Origin: Lentilactobacillus raoultii | Lineage (GTDB): Bacteria > Bacillota > Bacilli > Lactobacillales > Lactobacillaceae | Direction of reading: 5' to 3' | Assembly (NCBI RefSeq): GCF_900411375.1 | Contig: NZ_LS422986.1 | Coordinates: 1 to 64,000, forward strand | DNA: 64,000 bases | In this document: positions 16,263 to 26,264 of the stretch, one piece after another | Numbering within the stretch: the first letter of the stretch is position 1 | Layout: the number at the start of each line of letters is the position of its first letter | The notes under the pieces: model-generated | Told to the model about the DNA's origin: nothing | Databases searched by the model: none | Seen by the model: only the letters and a program-made list of their open reading frames with translations | Translations under genes and position numbers: made by a program

Positions 16263-17258
16263 CTATCGTTCACCCAATAGGCGCTTTAACCGCGCAATTC
16301 GTTCATCCAACGGTGGATGTGTATCAAACATTCTTACTAAAAAAGGTGTTTTGCCATGTTGATCAGTTGGTTCATTAATGTATAGTGCCGCACTCTTGGC
16401 TTCAGGATTCTTCATTGGCGTTGAGTCGTTTTTTAAGACCTCCAACGCATCAATCAAGCCTTGAGGATCACGAGTCAAGTTAACTCCGGAAACATCGGCT
16501 AAGGATTCTCGCTGGCGGGAAACGGCAAACTGCATAATTTGCGCGATCGGCACACCAACAATTTTAACGATCCAGCCGCCCAGCCAAACGATAAAGCCAA
16601 AGGCCAGCACTGCCAGCCAAAAATAACTTGAGTCCTTGGAATCCCGATCACGATCGCCAAAGAAGCCCAACCAATTGCCACTTCGCATCATGCCGATTCC
16701 AGCAATAATCATCACCGCACCAGCACCGGCAATAAAGGTCGTTAAGGCAACCGTTATAGAAGAAACCCGAATATCATAATTTTTAATATGCGAAATTTCG
16801 TGAGCCAGCACCCCTTCAAGCTCTTCTCGATTCATCATCTCTCGAAGGCCACTGGTAACCGCAACAGCCGCATGTTGCGGATCCCGGCCGGTCGCAAATG
16901 CGTTGGGAGCCTGCTCGTCCATTAGATAAATATCAGGCATGGGAATATGGGCAGCCATTGACAAATCACTGACAATATTGAACAACGTTGGATCATCTGA
17001 CTCTTGAAGTTGATGGGCCTGACTGGATTTCATTAAAATATTGGTGACACTCATGTACACAAAGAATGTATAAATTGCTGCACCAGCCAAGAAGCCCAAC
17101 ATTGTGTAGACGGGAATTTTCATGTCCGGCTGATCATCTTGGTAGGCAAAAATCAGTCCCAATAGAAAGCCGATTACGGCAATCAGAAAGATGAAACCAA
17201 TCAACACCAGCCACGTCCGCCTTCGATTTTGGGTGATTTGTTGATTAATCGTTTCCAT
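16263..17258 (-). CDS. htpX: HtpX-like membrane zinc metalloprotease
   Basis: 331 residues, M48B family. Two N-terminal helices (about 15-40 and 50-75), a zinc site HEISH at 153-157 with the third ligand expected in the ESLAD region near 252, and two more helices between. It degrades misfolded membrane proteins in stress. LemA is immediately upstream in the same direction, the usual gene order in lactic acid bacteria. No CtsR or HrcA box was found. Ribosome site AAAGGAAG. Confidence 0.9.
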   Translation of the reverse strand: METINQQITQNRRRTWLVLIGFIFLIAVIGFLLGLIFAYQDDQPDMKIPVYTMLGFLAGAAIYTFFVYMSVTNILMKSSQAHQLQESDDPTLFNIVSDLSMAAHIPMPDIYLMDEQAPNAFATGRDPQHAAVAVTSGLREMMNREELEGVLAHEISHIKNYDIRVSSITVALTTFIAGAGAVMIIAGIGMMRSGNWLGFFGDRDRDSKDSSYFWLAVLAFGFIVWLGGWIVKIVGVPIAQIMQFAVSRQRESLADVSGVNLTRDPQGLIDALEVLKNDSTPMKNPEAKSAALYINEPTDQHGKTPFLVRMFDTHPPLDERIARLKRLLGER

Positions 17259-17278
17259 TTACGAAGCTTCCTTTAACG

Positions 17279-17827
17279 TTAAAATTTCATCTTTGGAACT
17301 TCTTTTGAACCTTCGGGGGCTTCCAAATAATCACGAACTGGGAAATTCCCAAATTTAGCAATCACGTTGCTTGGAAATGTTTGTAACTTGTTGTTATAAG
17401 CCATCACATTGCTGTTATAGTTTTGACGTGAAAAAGCGACCTTATTTTCGGTATTGGTCAACTCTTCCTGTAATGACAGAAAGTTTTGATTAGCTTTTAA
17501 ATCTGGATAATTTTCCGAAACGGCAAACAAGTGACTAAGTGCGCCACTCAATTGATTATCGGCTTTGACCTTATCAGCTAAACTGGCATTTGGATCAGAA
17601 ATTGCTGCCCGCATTTGGGTAACCGTTGTTAAGGTTTCTCTTTCGTGTTTTGCGTATCCTTTAACTGTCTCGAGTAGGTTAGGCAGTAAATCTGCTCGTC
17701 GTTGCAATTGAACGTCAATTTGACTCGCTGCTTCGTCAACTAAATTTCGCTGAGAAACAATGCCGTTATACAGAACAACGAGTATGATAATAATGACTAA
17801 AATTACGCCCAAAATAATCCATACCAT
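17279..17827 (-). CDS. lemA: LemA family protein
   Basis: 182 residues. One N-terminal helix (WIILGVILVIIIILVVLY), then a long helical domain with the family signature NLVDEAASQIDVQLQRRADL and LLPNLLETVKGYAKHE. LemA proteins are helical bundle membrane proteins of unclear function that co-occur with HtpX. The start at 17827 is chosen because AGGAGG lies eight bases ahead. It lies 20 bases before htpX in one operon. Confidence 0.9.
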   Translation of the reverse strand: MVWIILGVILVIIIILVVLYNGIVSQRNLVDEAASQIDVQLQRRADLLPNLLETVKGYAKHERETLTTVTQMRAAISDPNASLADKVKADNQLSGALSHLFAVSENYPDLKANQNFLSLQEELTNTENKVAFSRQNYNSNVMAYNNKLQTFPSNVIAKFGNFPVRDYLEAPEGSKEVPKMKF

Positions 17828-17986
17828 TTTTAATATCCTCCTTGGGGTCTTTAGTATAAACATACCATATAGACGGCAGAATACAACATTAGGTGACTGC
17901 GTTCTAAAGTAATCTTTAACTATTGAGAGTTAACACTTAATTGATGATTCGGAGGATTGTATCAACCAGATCAGCTTTCGGGAACT

Positions 17987-18020
17987 GGTTCACAAACGGT
18001 TTTCATAAGGTTTGTGAACC
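17987..18020. repeat. Perfect 11-base inverted repeat, possible operator
   Basis: GGTTCACAAAC, 12 bases, GTTTGTGAACC. There is no T run on either strand, so a terminator is unlikely. It sits about 160 bases upstream of lemA on the minus strand and could bind a dimeric repressor. Confidence 0.5.
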
Positions 18021-18214
18021 TCAAAAACGAATTTTTGGCTTTAAATCAATACTATAAAATAAGTTCAAAAACTAAATCGCAATCTAGTTTACAAACCTGT
18101 TTGCAAATCAGATGAAACTAAAAAATGGCTTTCATTTACTCTAATCAGCCATTTGCGCTCTAGAAGCGAGATCGTCTTCAGAGGAAAAGTCTTTTCTCAA
18201 TAAGTACTCTTGAT

Positions 18215-18276
18215 AAAAAACTCCCTTTTGATGCAGCACTCTTTTATTGAAAATTAGAGTTGCATTACAAGGAGAG
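18215..18276 (-). terminator. Terminator of the MFS transporter gene
   Basis: Minus strand CTCTCCTTGTAATGCAACTC pairs imperfectly with GAGTGCTGCATCAAAAGGGAG, followed by TTTTTT. Confidence 0.65.
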
Positions 18277-18352
18277 CTTTTACTCCATGAATAGCAAAAA
18301 TTAATTACTTATCCAAAACTTTTTTAACGTTATCTACACAAGGTTTGATTTT

Positions 18353-19735
18353 CTAAACCTTTTGTTTCGCTACAAACTTAACTAACAAGAAGGCGGCTAA
18401 CACATACAAACCAACATTAATTAGGAATGTCATTTGGATAATTTCGTTCCAGTTTGAGCCTAAGTTAGCGATTACCATCCCCATGATAGCTGTTCCGAAT
18501 AACCCACCGATTTGTTTATTGGCATTCAAAGTTGCCCCAGCAATACTTGAATATTGCTTACCTGAAGCTTGCATTAATAATGTAGTACTTGCTGGAACAA
18601 CTACGCCAATTCCTATACTCATGATAGCAAAATTGATGATAATAATCCAAGCAGGAACTGGTTGCGCCAAGAACGAAATTATAAACATTGAGATTGCACC
18701 CAATAATGTCACTAGGGTGGCATAAACCGCTAATTTCTTTGATCCAATTGTATTGGCATATTTAGTATAAAATAGGTTTCCGATGATTAGAACTGTCATC
18801 CCTGGCAAAATTAACAGTCCAGCAATCATAGAGGATAAATGCAATGCCATTTGATAATATAACCCCAAAACCAGTACAATTCCATACAACGAAACGTTTG
18901 TTAAAAATCCCACTATGTTCGTCGCTGTGAATTCTGGTTTCATTAGTAACCGTTTGGGGATAATTGGCGCTGAACTTCGTTTAACTTTAATGACAAATAA
19001 GATTCCAAATAGGATAGTTGCAATCAAAAACGAGAGAATTCGCCAACCGGTATACCCAAACTGATTACCTTCAACCAGAAAAATAACTAAGCTTGAAATT
19101 GTTAATACTAGTAGTAAGTTACTTACCAGGTCAATTTTAACATTCGTCGTTAATTGATCCCGGTCAACTGTCATCAAAACATATCCAACAGTCACAATAC
19201 CAATAGGTACATTAATTAAGAAGACGCTGCGCCAACCAAAATACTGAATCAATGTACCACCAACAAATGAGCCAGTTCCGGTGGCTACGGAAATAATAGT
19301 GGTCCAAATTCCTAACATCTTTGGCAATTTTCCAGTAGCCGAAAAGCTTTGATATAAAATCGCCATGGAGGCTGGCATAAACAATGAAGCACCAAATCCT
19401 TGGACAAATCGTAACAAGATCAGTAATTCAATATTCCCAGCCAATGAACATCCCAACGAAGACACGATGAACAACGACATCCCCGTTACCAACATTTTAC
19501 GAGCACCAAATTTATTAGCTAAATTTCCAGCTACTAATAAAAAAGTTCCTAATGCCAAGGTATACGCATTGATAATCCAAATCGAATCACTAATTGAAAC
19601 AACCAAGAACTTTTTGATTTCAGGAACTGCTAAAACAACTCCAGTAGTATCTAAAACTGCCATCACAAATCCTAAGGATAAAATAAATAGCAAAGTCATT
19701 GATTTTGCCTTAGCAGACTGCACTTCTTGTTCCAT
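18353..19735 (-). CDS. MFS multidrug-type transporter, DHA2 family
   Basis: 460 residues with about 14 hydrophobic helices. The first helix ends FVMAVLDTTGVVLAVPEI, containing the D-T motif of drug:proton antiporters, and loop 2-3 has NLANKFGARKM. Helix 5 carries the antiporter motif GTGSFVGG. It exports drugs or metabolites using the proton gradient. An Rrf2 regulator is divergent and could control it. Just before its start lies a fragment of another gene (19740-19814), so the transporter has probably been placed here by rearrangement. Ribosome site AGGAGGG. Confidence 0.83.
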   Translation of the reverse strand: MEQEVQSAKAKSMTLLFILSLGFVMAVLDTTGVVLAVPEIKKFLVVSISDSIWIINAYTLALGTFLLVAGNLANKFGARKMLVTGMSLFIVSSLGCSLAGNIELLILLRFVQGFGASLFMPASMAILYQSFSATGKLPKMLGIWTTIISVATGTGSFVGGTLIQYFGWRSVFLINVPIGIVTVGYVLMTVDRDQLTTNVKIDLVSNLLLVLTISSLVIFLVEGNQFGYTGWRILSFLIATILFGILFVIKVKRSSAPIIPKRLLMKPEFTATNIVGFLTNVSLYGIVLVLGLYYQMALHLSSMIAGLLILPGMTVLIIGNLFYTKYANTIGSKKLAVYATLVTLLGAISMFIISFLAQPVPAWIIIINFAIMSIGIGVVVPASTTLLMQASGKQYSSIAGATLNANKQIGGLFGTAIMGMVIANLGSNWNEIIQMTFLINVGLYVLAAFLLVKFVAKQKV

Positions 19736-19739
19736 TAAC

Positions 19740-19814
19740 TTATTGCCCTCCTAATTTTGTGATCCATTCTGGATCTAATAACAATGGTCGACCGATACCA
19801 ACCAAATCAAAATT
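19740..19814 (-). pseudogene. C-terminal fragment of an NADH:flavin oxidoreductase (OYE family)
   Basis: The minus frame reads NFDLVGIGRPLLLDPEWI and on to a stop, the end of the FMN-binding barrel of old yellow enzymes (G-I-G-R-P). An in-frame TGA directly precedes it and no further homology is visible upstream. Only the last 24 codons remain, abutting the MFS ribosome site. A complete enzyme of this family is at 59545-60738, but I cannot tell whether the fragment came from it. Confidence 0.7.
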
Positions 19815-20024
19815 TCACCAAATTGATTTTGACTCATTAAATTTAAACAATCACAATTCACCTCAGTAGCAATACCTTTGAAAATAAGATAAGATATAAA
19901 GGAGACATTCAATAGGTCCAATTACGTCGCAAATTCAGAAGCCTATAAGATCCATTAGACACATTCTTTGTCTCTAATTAAATATCATGATTTTAAATAT
20001 AAGTGTAAATAAGGAGAATGTCAA

Positions 20025-20513
20025 GTGAAAATTTCATCAGGACTGGAACAAAGTATCTACGTGCTATTGCTACTATCGAGGTTACCCAAGGGCAAAACTT
20101 TGAGCTCAATTGCGATTAGTCAACGATTAGATGTTTCCCACTCCTATTTAAAAAAAATTGTTAAATCGTTGGTTCACGAAGGGCTTGTTAATTCAACACC
20201 TGGTAAAAATGGTGGCTTTTCCCTTTCAAGGCCATTGGATAAAATTAATTTATATCAGGTATTTACAGCTGTTGAGGGTAAGGGTAGCATTTTTAATAGT
20301 CAGTACCTTATCAAGGATTTCATTGAAGGCAGTGATAACGGAAATGAAAAAGAATGCGTGATCTCCCAGGTTATGGATACGGTTGAGCAAAAGCTTAGGA
20401 CATCATTACAATCTGTCTTACTTTCGCAAATATTAAAAAATATTGAAAATATTTATGACATTGGTCAACTTGATAAATGGATCAACGAGGTAATTACTAA
20501 ACCTGTAGACTAA
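20025..20513 (+). CDS. Rrf2 family transcriptional regulator
   Basis: 162 residues. N-terminal winged helix: SSIAISQRLDVSHSYLKKIV as recognition region, then GLVNSTPGKNGGFSLSRP wing, as in IscR, NsrR and CymR. Only one Cys (in KECVIS) is present where Fe-S members have three, so it probably does not hold a cluster. GTG start behind AAGGAG. It is divergent from the MFS gene across some 290 bases, making that gene its likely target. Effector unknown. Confidence 0.85.
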   Translation: MKISSGLEQSIYVLLLLSRLPKGKTLSSIAISQRLDVSHSYLKKIVKSLVHEGLVNSTPGKNGGFSLSRPLDKINLYQVFTAVEGKGSIFNSQYLIKDFIEGSDNGNEKECVISQVMDTVEQKLRTSLQSVLLSQILKNIENIYDIGQLDKWINEVITKPVD

Positions 20514-20645
20514 GCCAACCTTTCAAAAGATCATCACCATATTTTTGAAGGGTGAATTCAAAAATCAAGTTCAATAGGCTGCTTTTTAAGACTAAGTTTA
20601 TTCTAATAAATATTCATCTTGCTTATTTTAATGAGAGATTAAAAC

Positions 20646-20705
20646 GCCCTTTTGATGTAGTTCTTGAGTCGCATTCAAGAATTTCCACATCAAAAGGGCA
20701 TTTTT
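20646..20705. terminator. Bidirectional terminator between Rrf2 and Sir2-like genes
   Basis: Perfect 13-base arms GCCCTTTTGATGT (20646-20658) and ACATCAAAAGGGC (20687-20699), with inner pairing TTCTTGA/TCAAGAA and T runs outside. It serves the two convergent genes. Confidence 0.85.
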
Positions 20706-20722
20706 CATTTTATAATCAAAAA

Positions 20723-21466
20723 TCATTTTTTGATTATACAGTTTAATTCTTTGAAAATGACAGTTGATTTTCCGTGAATTTTTAGAGTTTGATTTTGAAT
20801 CTGATCAGAGATTTCATCATTAATGACAATTTTAGGAATGCCCGACGTAAAGCTATTCGAACTACGCCGCGTGCCAATAATTAACAACAAATCAGCTTGT
20901 GCCAACAAAGCTCGACCACCACTGATTTCATCTTGGTAAGTTGCCAAATTTCGCATTACAAAGTCTGGAATAATCACGTGACCACATACTGGACACAATG
21001 GAACTGACTGTTCCTTAATAATATCCCAGTCGTAAGGCCGGTGACAATAACTACAGTGATTTTTTCTCATATCACCCCAATATTCAAAAACCGTTTTACT
21101 GCCAGCTAACTGATGCAAGTAATCAATGTTCATTGTTACAATACCAGCAAGTTTCCCTTGAGATTCCAACCAAGCTAGAAATTTATGGGCGAAGTTAGGC
21201 TTAGCTTTCGGTTGGAAAAATGTTTTTCGATATAACCGATAAAATTCTTCTGGCCTACTTTCTGCAAACCTGCTATCTAACATTCCAAAGACATCTCCAT
21301 CAAAGTGTCTATCCGCGCCTAGAATTCTAGAAATCCCCAAAAGATCCGGGATCCTTGATTCAGTTGATATACCAGCACCTGTAAACGCCACTATATGAGA
21401 TGACTTACTGATTAAGTGGGCCGCTGCATCAATTAGATCGCGACTTGTTTTTGATTTGTTCGTCAT
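20723..21466 (-). CDS. Sir2-like protein lacking the catalytic histidine
   Basis: 247 residues of the sirtuin fold: GAGISTES at 30-37, a TMNID loop at 111-115, four Cys zinc ligands (138, 141, 158, 161) and IIGTRRSSNS near the end. The conserved residues are changed throughout: SGIPDFRG reads SRIPDLLG, TQNID reads TMNID, the catalytic ELHG reads EYWG (Trp 130 at the His position), and GTSL reads GTRR. NAD-dependent deacylation by the normal route is doubtful. It could bind NAD or ADP-ribose or use another chemistry. The start overlaps the end of the CMD gene, so both are one operon under a MerR-type promoter. Confidence 0.78.
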   Translation of the reverse strand: MTNKSKTSRDLIDAAAHLISKSSHIVAFTGAGISTESRIPDLLGISRILGADRHFDGDVFGMLDSRFAESRPEEFYRLYRKTFFQPKAKPNFAHKFLAWLESQGKLAGIVTMNIDYLHQLAGSKTVFEYWGDMRKNHCSYCHRPYDWDIIKEQSVPLCPVCGHVIIPDFVMRNLATYQDEISGGRALLAQADLLLIIGTRRSSNSFTSGIPKIVINDEISDQIQNQTLKIHGKSTVIFKELNCIIKK

Positions 21467-21827
21467 ATTCACTGAAAACCTCTTTTGCCACAGAAATTGC
21501 ATTCAAAACCTTTGGAAATCCGACATATGGAATGCAGTGAATAAAAGTTTCAATGATTTCTTCTCTTGTTAATCCAACGTTTAGCGAACCGTTAAGATGT
21601 ACTTTCAACTGATCAGCAGTATCTCCCTGCGTTAAAAGGGTTGTAATTGTAATCATTTCACGTTGTCGCAAATCCAACCCCGACCGATTATAAATATCAC
21701 TAAATGCAAACTCTAGAATGTATTTGCCAACATCTGGTGCAACATCTTTTAGTGAGTCCATCACATTAGCAGCTGCTTCTCCATCCACCTTAGCTAAGGT
21801 TTGTTGGCCATTTTCAATTCTTGTCAT
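21429..21827 (-). CDS. Carboxymuconolactone decarboxylase-like protein
   Basis: 132 residues. The CMD fold is shown by LDLRQREMITITTLLTQGD and GLTREEIIETFIHCIPYVGF. The AhpD-type CxxC is absent, so this is a decarboxylase-like rather than a peroxidase-coupling member. Substrate unknown. It is the first gene after the MerR-type promoter at 21860-21890 and overlaps the Sir2-like gene by 38 bases. Such proteins are often induced by MerR regulators responding to aldehydes or electrophiles. That link is inference. Confidence 0.8.
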   Translation of the reverse strand: MTRIENGQQTLAKVDGEAAANVMDSLKDVAPDVGKYILEFAFSDIYNRSGLDLRQREMITITTLLTQGDTADQLKVHLNGSLNVGLTREEIIETFIHCIPYVGFPKVLNAISVAKEVFSEYDEQIKNKSRSN

Positions 21828-21859
21828 AATATATTCCTTCTTTCAATTTGATTACTGTA

Positions 21860-21890
21860 AGCTTAGTTGCTGGAGTTAACTCCATGTCAA
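21860..21890 (-). promoter_or_regulatory. MerR-type promoter and operator of the CMD-Sir2 operon
   Basis: Minus strand TTGACA and TAAGCT are separated by 19 bases, the overlong spacing typical of MerR control. The spacer contains the perfect palindrome TGGAGTTAACTCCA (21871-21884). The MerR gene ends about 60 bases upstream. Confidence 0.8.
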
Positions 21891-21894
21891 GAAA

Positions 21895-21931
21895 AAATAA
21901 AAACAGTTGAACTTTTTTTAGCTCAACTGCT
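21895..21931 (-). terminator. Terminator of the MerR gene
   Basis: Minus strand CAGTTGAGC and GTTCAACTG arms with an A-rich loop, followed by TTTTTATTTTTT. It separates merR from the operon it should control. Confidence 0.7.
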
Positions 21932-21950
21932 ATTCTAGTTTAAATTATCA

Positions 21951-22337
21951 TCATGATTCAGCGTGTTTAATCGCCTGATACTCGCGTTTTATCTGGTGGT
22001 ACGTTTCAATCTTTTTGTCTAGAAAATCAATATGTTCTTGCAGTTCCACTTGTTTATCTACCAACCGACGTCGCTGATCATGTAGTAATTTAAGGCGCTC
22101 ATCAATCGTCGTATCCCCTTGATAACGAAGCTTTGCGTAAGATTTAATGTTTTTTATTGGCATCCCGGTCTTCTTTAAGCGCTTGATAAAATTAATCCAT
22201 TTCACATCGTGTTCAGTATATGATCGTCGATTGTTTTTATCACGTGCCGGCACAATTAAATCTTCTTTTTCGTAGTACCTAAGCGTATCAATCGACATAT
22301 TTACCAATTTCGAAAATGCACCTATTCCATAGCTCAC
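21951..22337 (-). CDS. MerR family transcriptional regulator
   Basis: 128 residues. N-terminal winged helix (GIGAFSKLVNMSIDTLRYYE) followed by R-RSYTEHDVKWINFIKRLK and a coiled coil with many Q, K and E residues at 75-115. No Cys is present, so metal or thiol sensing through Cys is excluded. It resembles the AdhR/YfmP-like group with organic effectors. The palindrome in the next promoter is its likely site. GTG start. Confidence 0.87.
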   Translation of the reverse strand: MSYGIGAFSKLVNMSIDTLRYYEKEDLIVPARDKNNRRSYTEHDVKWINFIKRLKKTGMPIKNIKSYAKLRYQGDTTIDERLKLLHDQRRRLVDKQVELQEHIDFLDKKIETYHQIKREYQAIKHAES

Positions 22338-22615
22338 CTTTATCCACCCACTTTAGTGTTATGATATGCATGCCAAGTTCCGGATAATTTTGTAAATTTG
22401 ATTTAATCATAGCTGTTTTTTCATTATTTGCAACACAAAATTTGGGGATCTTAATTCAAAACAATGCATAATAATACTTAAAAATACAACAAACACTATC
22501 TTACCTTAAGCTAAGAGTCAAAGAACAATTATATTATACTAATTTTAAAAATAAACTAGGTTACACGTTTATCTTCTGTCTGATAATTAGATTTTATTTT
22601 ATTTGGAGGCTACCT

Positions 22616-22885
22616 ATGCATCTGATTTCCCTATCAATCAATTATTTACCTTTTTTACTTGCAATCTTAGGAGCTATCTATAGTCTTATTCAATATTTCA
22701 GAAGCTACAGTCACAATAAGACAAAAGCTGAAAATTATATTGGCTACTTAATTGTCTTTGCCAGCTTTATTATTGCGTTTAGAACTCATGATAACTCTGG
22801 ATATTATTCTGGGATTGGCTTAGTATTTGCCGTGTTAGTGATCTTTTGGCTTCTGATCAAGCAAGATCACCAAAAAACCGAATGA
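22616..22885 (+). CDS. Small membrane protein, unknown
   Basis: 89 residues with three hydrophobic helices (about 7-25, 42-58, 64-82) and a short charged tail. The ribosome site TTGGAGGC is good. It stands alone with non-coding DNA on both sides. No family recognised. Confidence 0.55.
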   Translation: MHLISLSINYLPFLLAILGAIYSLIQYFRSYSHNKTKAENYIGYLIVFASFIIAFRTHDNSGYYSGIGLVFAVLVIFWLLIKQDHQKTE

Positions 22886-23004
22886 ATTAATATGTCCCCC
22901 CTAAAGCCCGCGATTATAAGTCTTGTCTATGATCAATATATCATTGTAACCCCACCAACTTGTATTGCTCAATACATAACAATTAAATGAATCTCAATAT
23001 ACAC

Positions 23005-23042
23005 AAAAACGCCGAGGAACCTAACAAGTCCTCGACGTTTTA
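23005..23042 (-). terminator. Terminator of gdhA
   Basis: AAAACGCCGAGGA and TCCTCGACGTTTT arms around an 11-base loop, with T residues on the minus-strand exit. Confidence 0.75.
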
Positions 23043-23065
23043 ACTTTTCTATTTAAAATTAATTA

Positions 23066-24781
<1,716 letters not shown>

Positions 24782-26215
24782 ATGGAAAAAAGTTTAGAAA
24801 CTCATGCTTCTCAGGCTAAAAACCGAGAACGAGTTGCCGCCAAGCCGGTTGCCCATCCCTTTATTGCCATGCTTGGCATGTTAATCGGCGGCTTTGTCGG
24901 CATGTTGAGTGAAACCTCATTAAATATTGCACTACCCAGCTTAATGACCGCCTTACATGTGAACATCGGTACGATTCAATGGTTGGTGACCGGTTATATG
25001 CTGGTAATTGGGATTGTCCTGCCGCTTTCAAGTTTGCTATCGCGGCTTTTCTCAACCCGTCAGATCATCATTTTTGCCATTATTGCGTTTATTATTGGCG
25101 CCATGATCTCTGCTTTAGCCAGCAACTTTCCCGTTTTACTTTTAGGTCGAATGATTCAAGGCATCGGTACCGGCTTGATTCTACCGCTGATGTTTACGGT
25201 GGCAACTTTAATCTTTCCACCTTACAAATTAGGTGCTGCCATGGGCTTGATCGGTTTGGTGATCATGTTTGCACCGGCAGTTGGCCCAACGCTATCCGGA
25301 ATCATCCTTGGTGCCCTATCATGGCAGTGGATTTTCTGGATGTTTATCCCCTTTTTAGTAATTGCTTTAATTTTAGCTGTTAAATACCTACCAAACGTTG
25401 GCAACATTACCAAGCCCAAAATCGATTTCTTTTCGATTCTGCTGTCAACACTTGGATTTGGTGGCTTAGTAACTGGTGTCAGCCTAGCTAGTGATCAGGG
25501 ATGGACCTCCGCTGTTGTCCTTAGTACGCTGATCGTTTCAATCCTGCTACTGGCATGGTACATTAAGCGTCAATTATCGGCTTCGGAACCCATTTTAAAT
25601 TTCCGGATTTTTGCCAATCGCCAGTATCGGACCGGTGCCATTCTAGTGATGATGGACTTCGGAATTATTTTATCATCGATGTACCTCTTGCCAATGTTCT
25701 GGCAAAATGGTCTGGCCATTCCAGTTGCTTTAACTGGAATCGTCATGTTACCGGGCGGAATTGTTAACGCCATCGTTTCGGCCATCGCTGGTCGGTACGC
25801 CGACTTAATTAGCAAACGCCTGCTCAGTGTCACTGGTTTTATGCTCACGATCATCGGAATTGGCTTATTCCTGTTTGCCACTTCAACTTCCGCTATTTGG
25901 TACGTCATTCTGGCCCATATCGTGATCATGATTGGCATTCCGCTGTCAATGTCACCTGCCCAAACTTTTGGTTTGAGTGCCCTTGACCAACAGACCTCAA
26001 GTGACGGCAGTACGATCATGAACACTTTCCAGCAAATTGTCGGCGCCATCGCCACAGCCATTGCCACCGCACTACTCGGTGTCGGTCAGCAATTCTCAGC
26101 TGCAACCCGCCAAATTGCTTTTACAAACGGTGTTCATCTAGGCTTCATCTTCACACTGATCATCGCAATTGCTGCGTTATGCTTATCATTCACCATGACT
26201 AAAAAATCAAACTAA
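24782..26215 (+). CDS. MFS multidrug transporter, DHA2/LmrB-like
   Basis: 477 residues with about 14 helices. MLSETSLNIALPSLM and the antiporter motif GPTLSGIILG are typical of EmrB/LmrB drug:proton antiporters. Motif A is degenerate (SSLLSRLFSTRQ). ATG at 24782 follows AGGAGT at the right distance; an upstream ATG gives ten arginine-rich residues and lacks a site. It stands alone and ends at a bidirectional terminator. Confidence 0.85.
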   Translation: MEKSLETHASQAKNRERVAAKPVAHPFIAMLGMLIGGFVGMLSETSLNIALPSLMTALHVNIGTIQWLVTGYMLVIGIVLPLSSLLSRLFSTRQIIIFAIIAFIIGAMISALASNFPVLLLGRMIQGIGTGLILPLMFTVATLIFPPYKLGAAMGLIGLVIMFAPAVGPTLSGIILGALSWQWIFWMFIPFLVIALILAVKYLPNVGNITKPKIDFFSILLSTLGFGGLVTGVSLASDQGWTSAVVLSTLIVSILLLAWYIKRQLSASEPILNFRIFANRQYRTGAILVMMDFGIILSSMYLLPMFWQNGLAIPVALTGIVMLPGGIVNAIVSAIAGRYADLISKRLLSVTGFMLTIIGIGLFLFATSTSAIWYVILAHIVIMIGIPLSMSPAQTFGLSALDQQTSSDGSTIMNTFQQIVGAIATAIATALLGVGQQFSAATRQIAFTNGVHLGFIFTLIIAIAALCLSFTMTKKSN

Positions 26216-26218
26216 CGT

Positions 26219-26264
26219 TTAAAAAACAGCCAACCTTTCACCTTGAAAAGTTAGCTGTTTTTTA
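26219..26264. terminator. Bidirectional terminator
   Basis: AAAAAACAGCCAAC and GTTAGCTGTTTTTT arms between the convergent MFS and acetyltransferase genes. The minus-strand stop codon is at its right edge. Confidence 0.75.

Larger units (their letters stand above)
17864..18352. other. 489-base stretch with inverted repeats and a terminator, no gene
   Basis: It holds the promoter of lemA-htpX, the perfect inverted repeat at 17987-18020, a second hairpin with arms AAATGGCT (18123-18130) and AGCCATTT (18147-18154) lacking a T run, and the MFS terminator at 18215-18276. Confidence 0.55.

Noticed and set aside
25570-26067. Long open frame on the minus strand opposite the MFS gene
   Set aside because: It has no ribosome site and mirrors the hydrophobic codons of the MFS gene on the other strand; the plus gene has clear family motifs.
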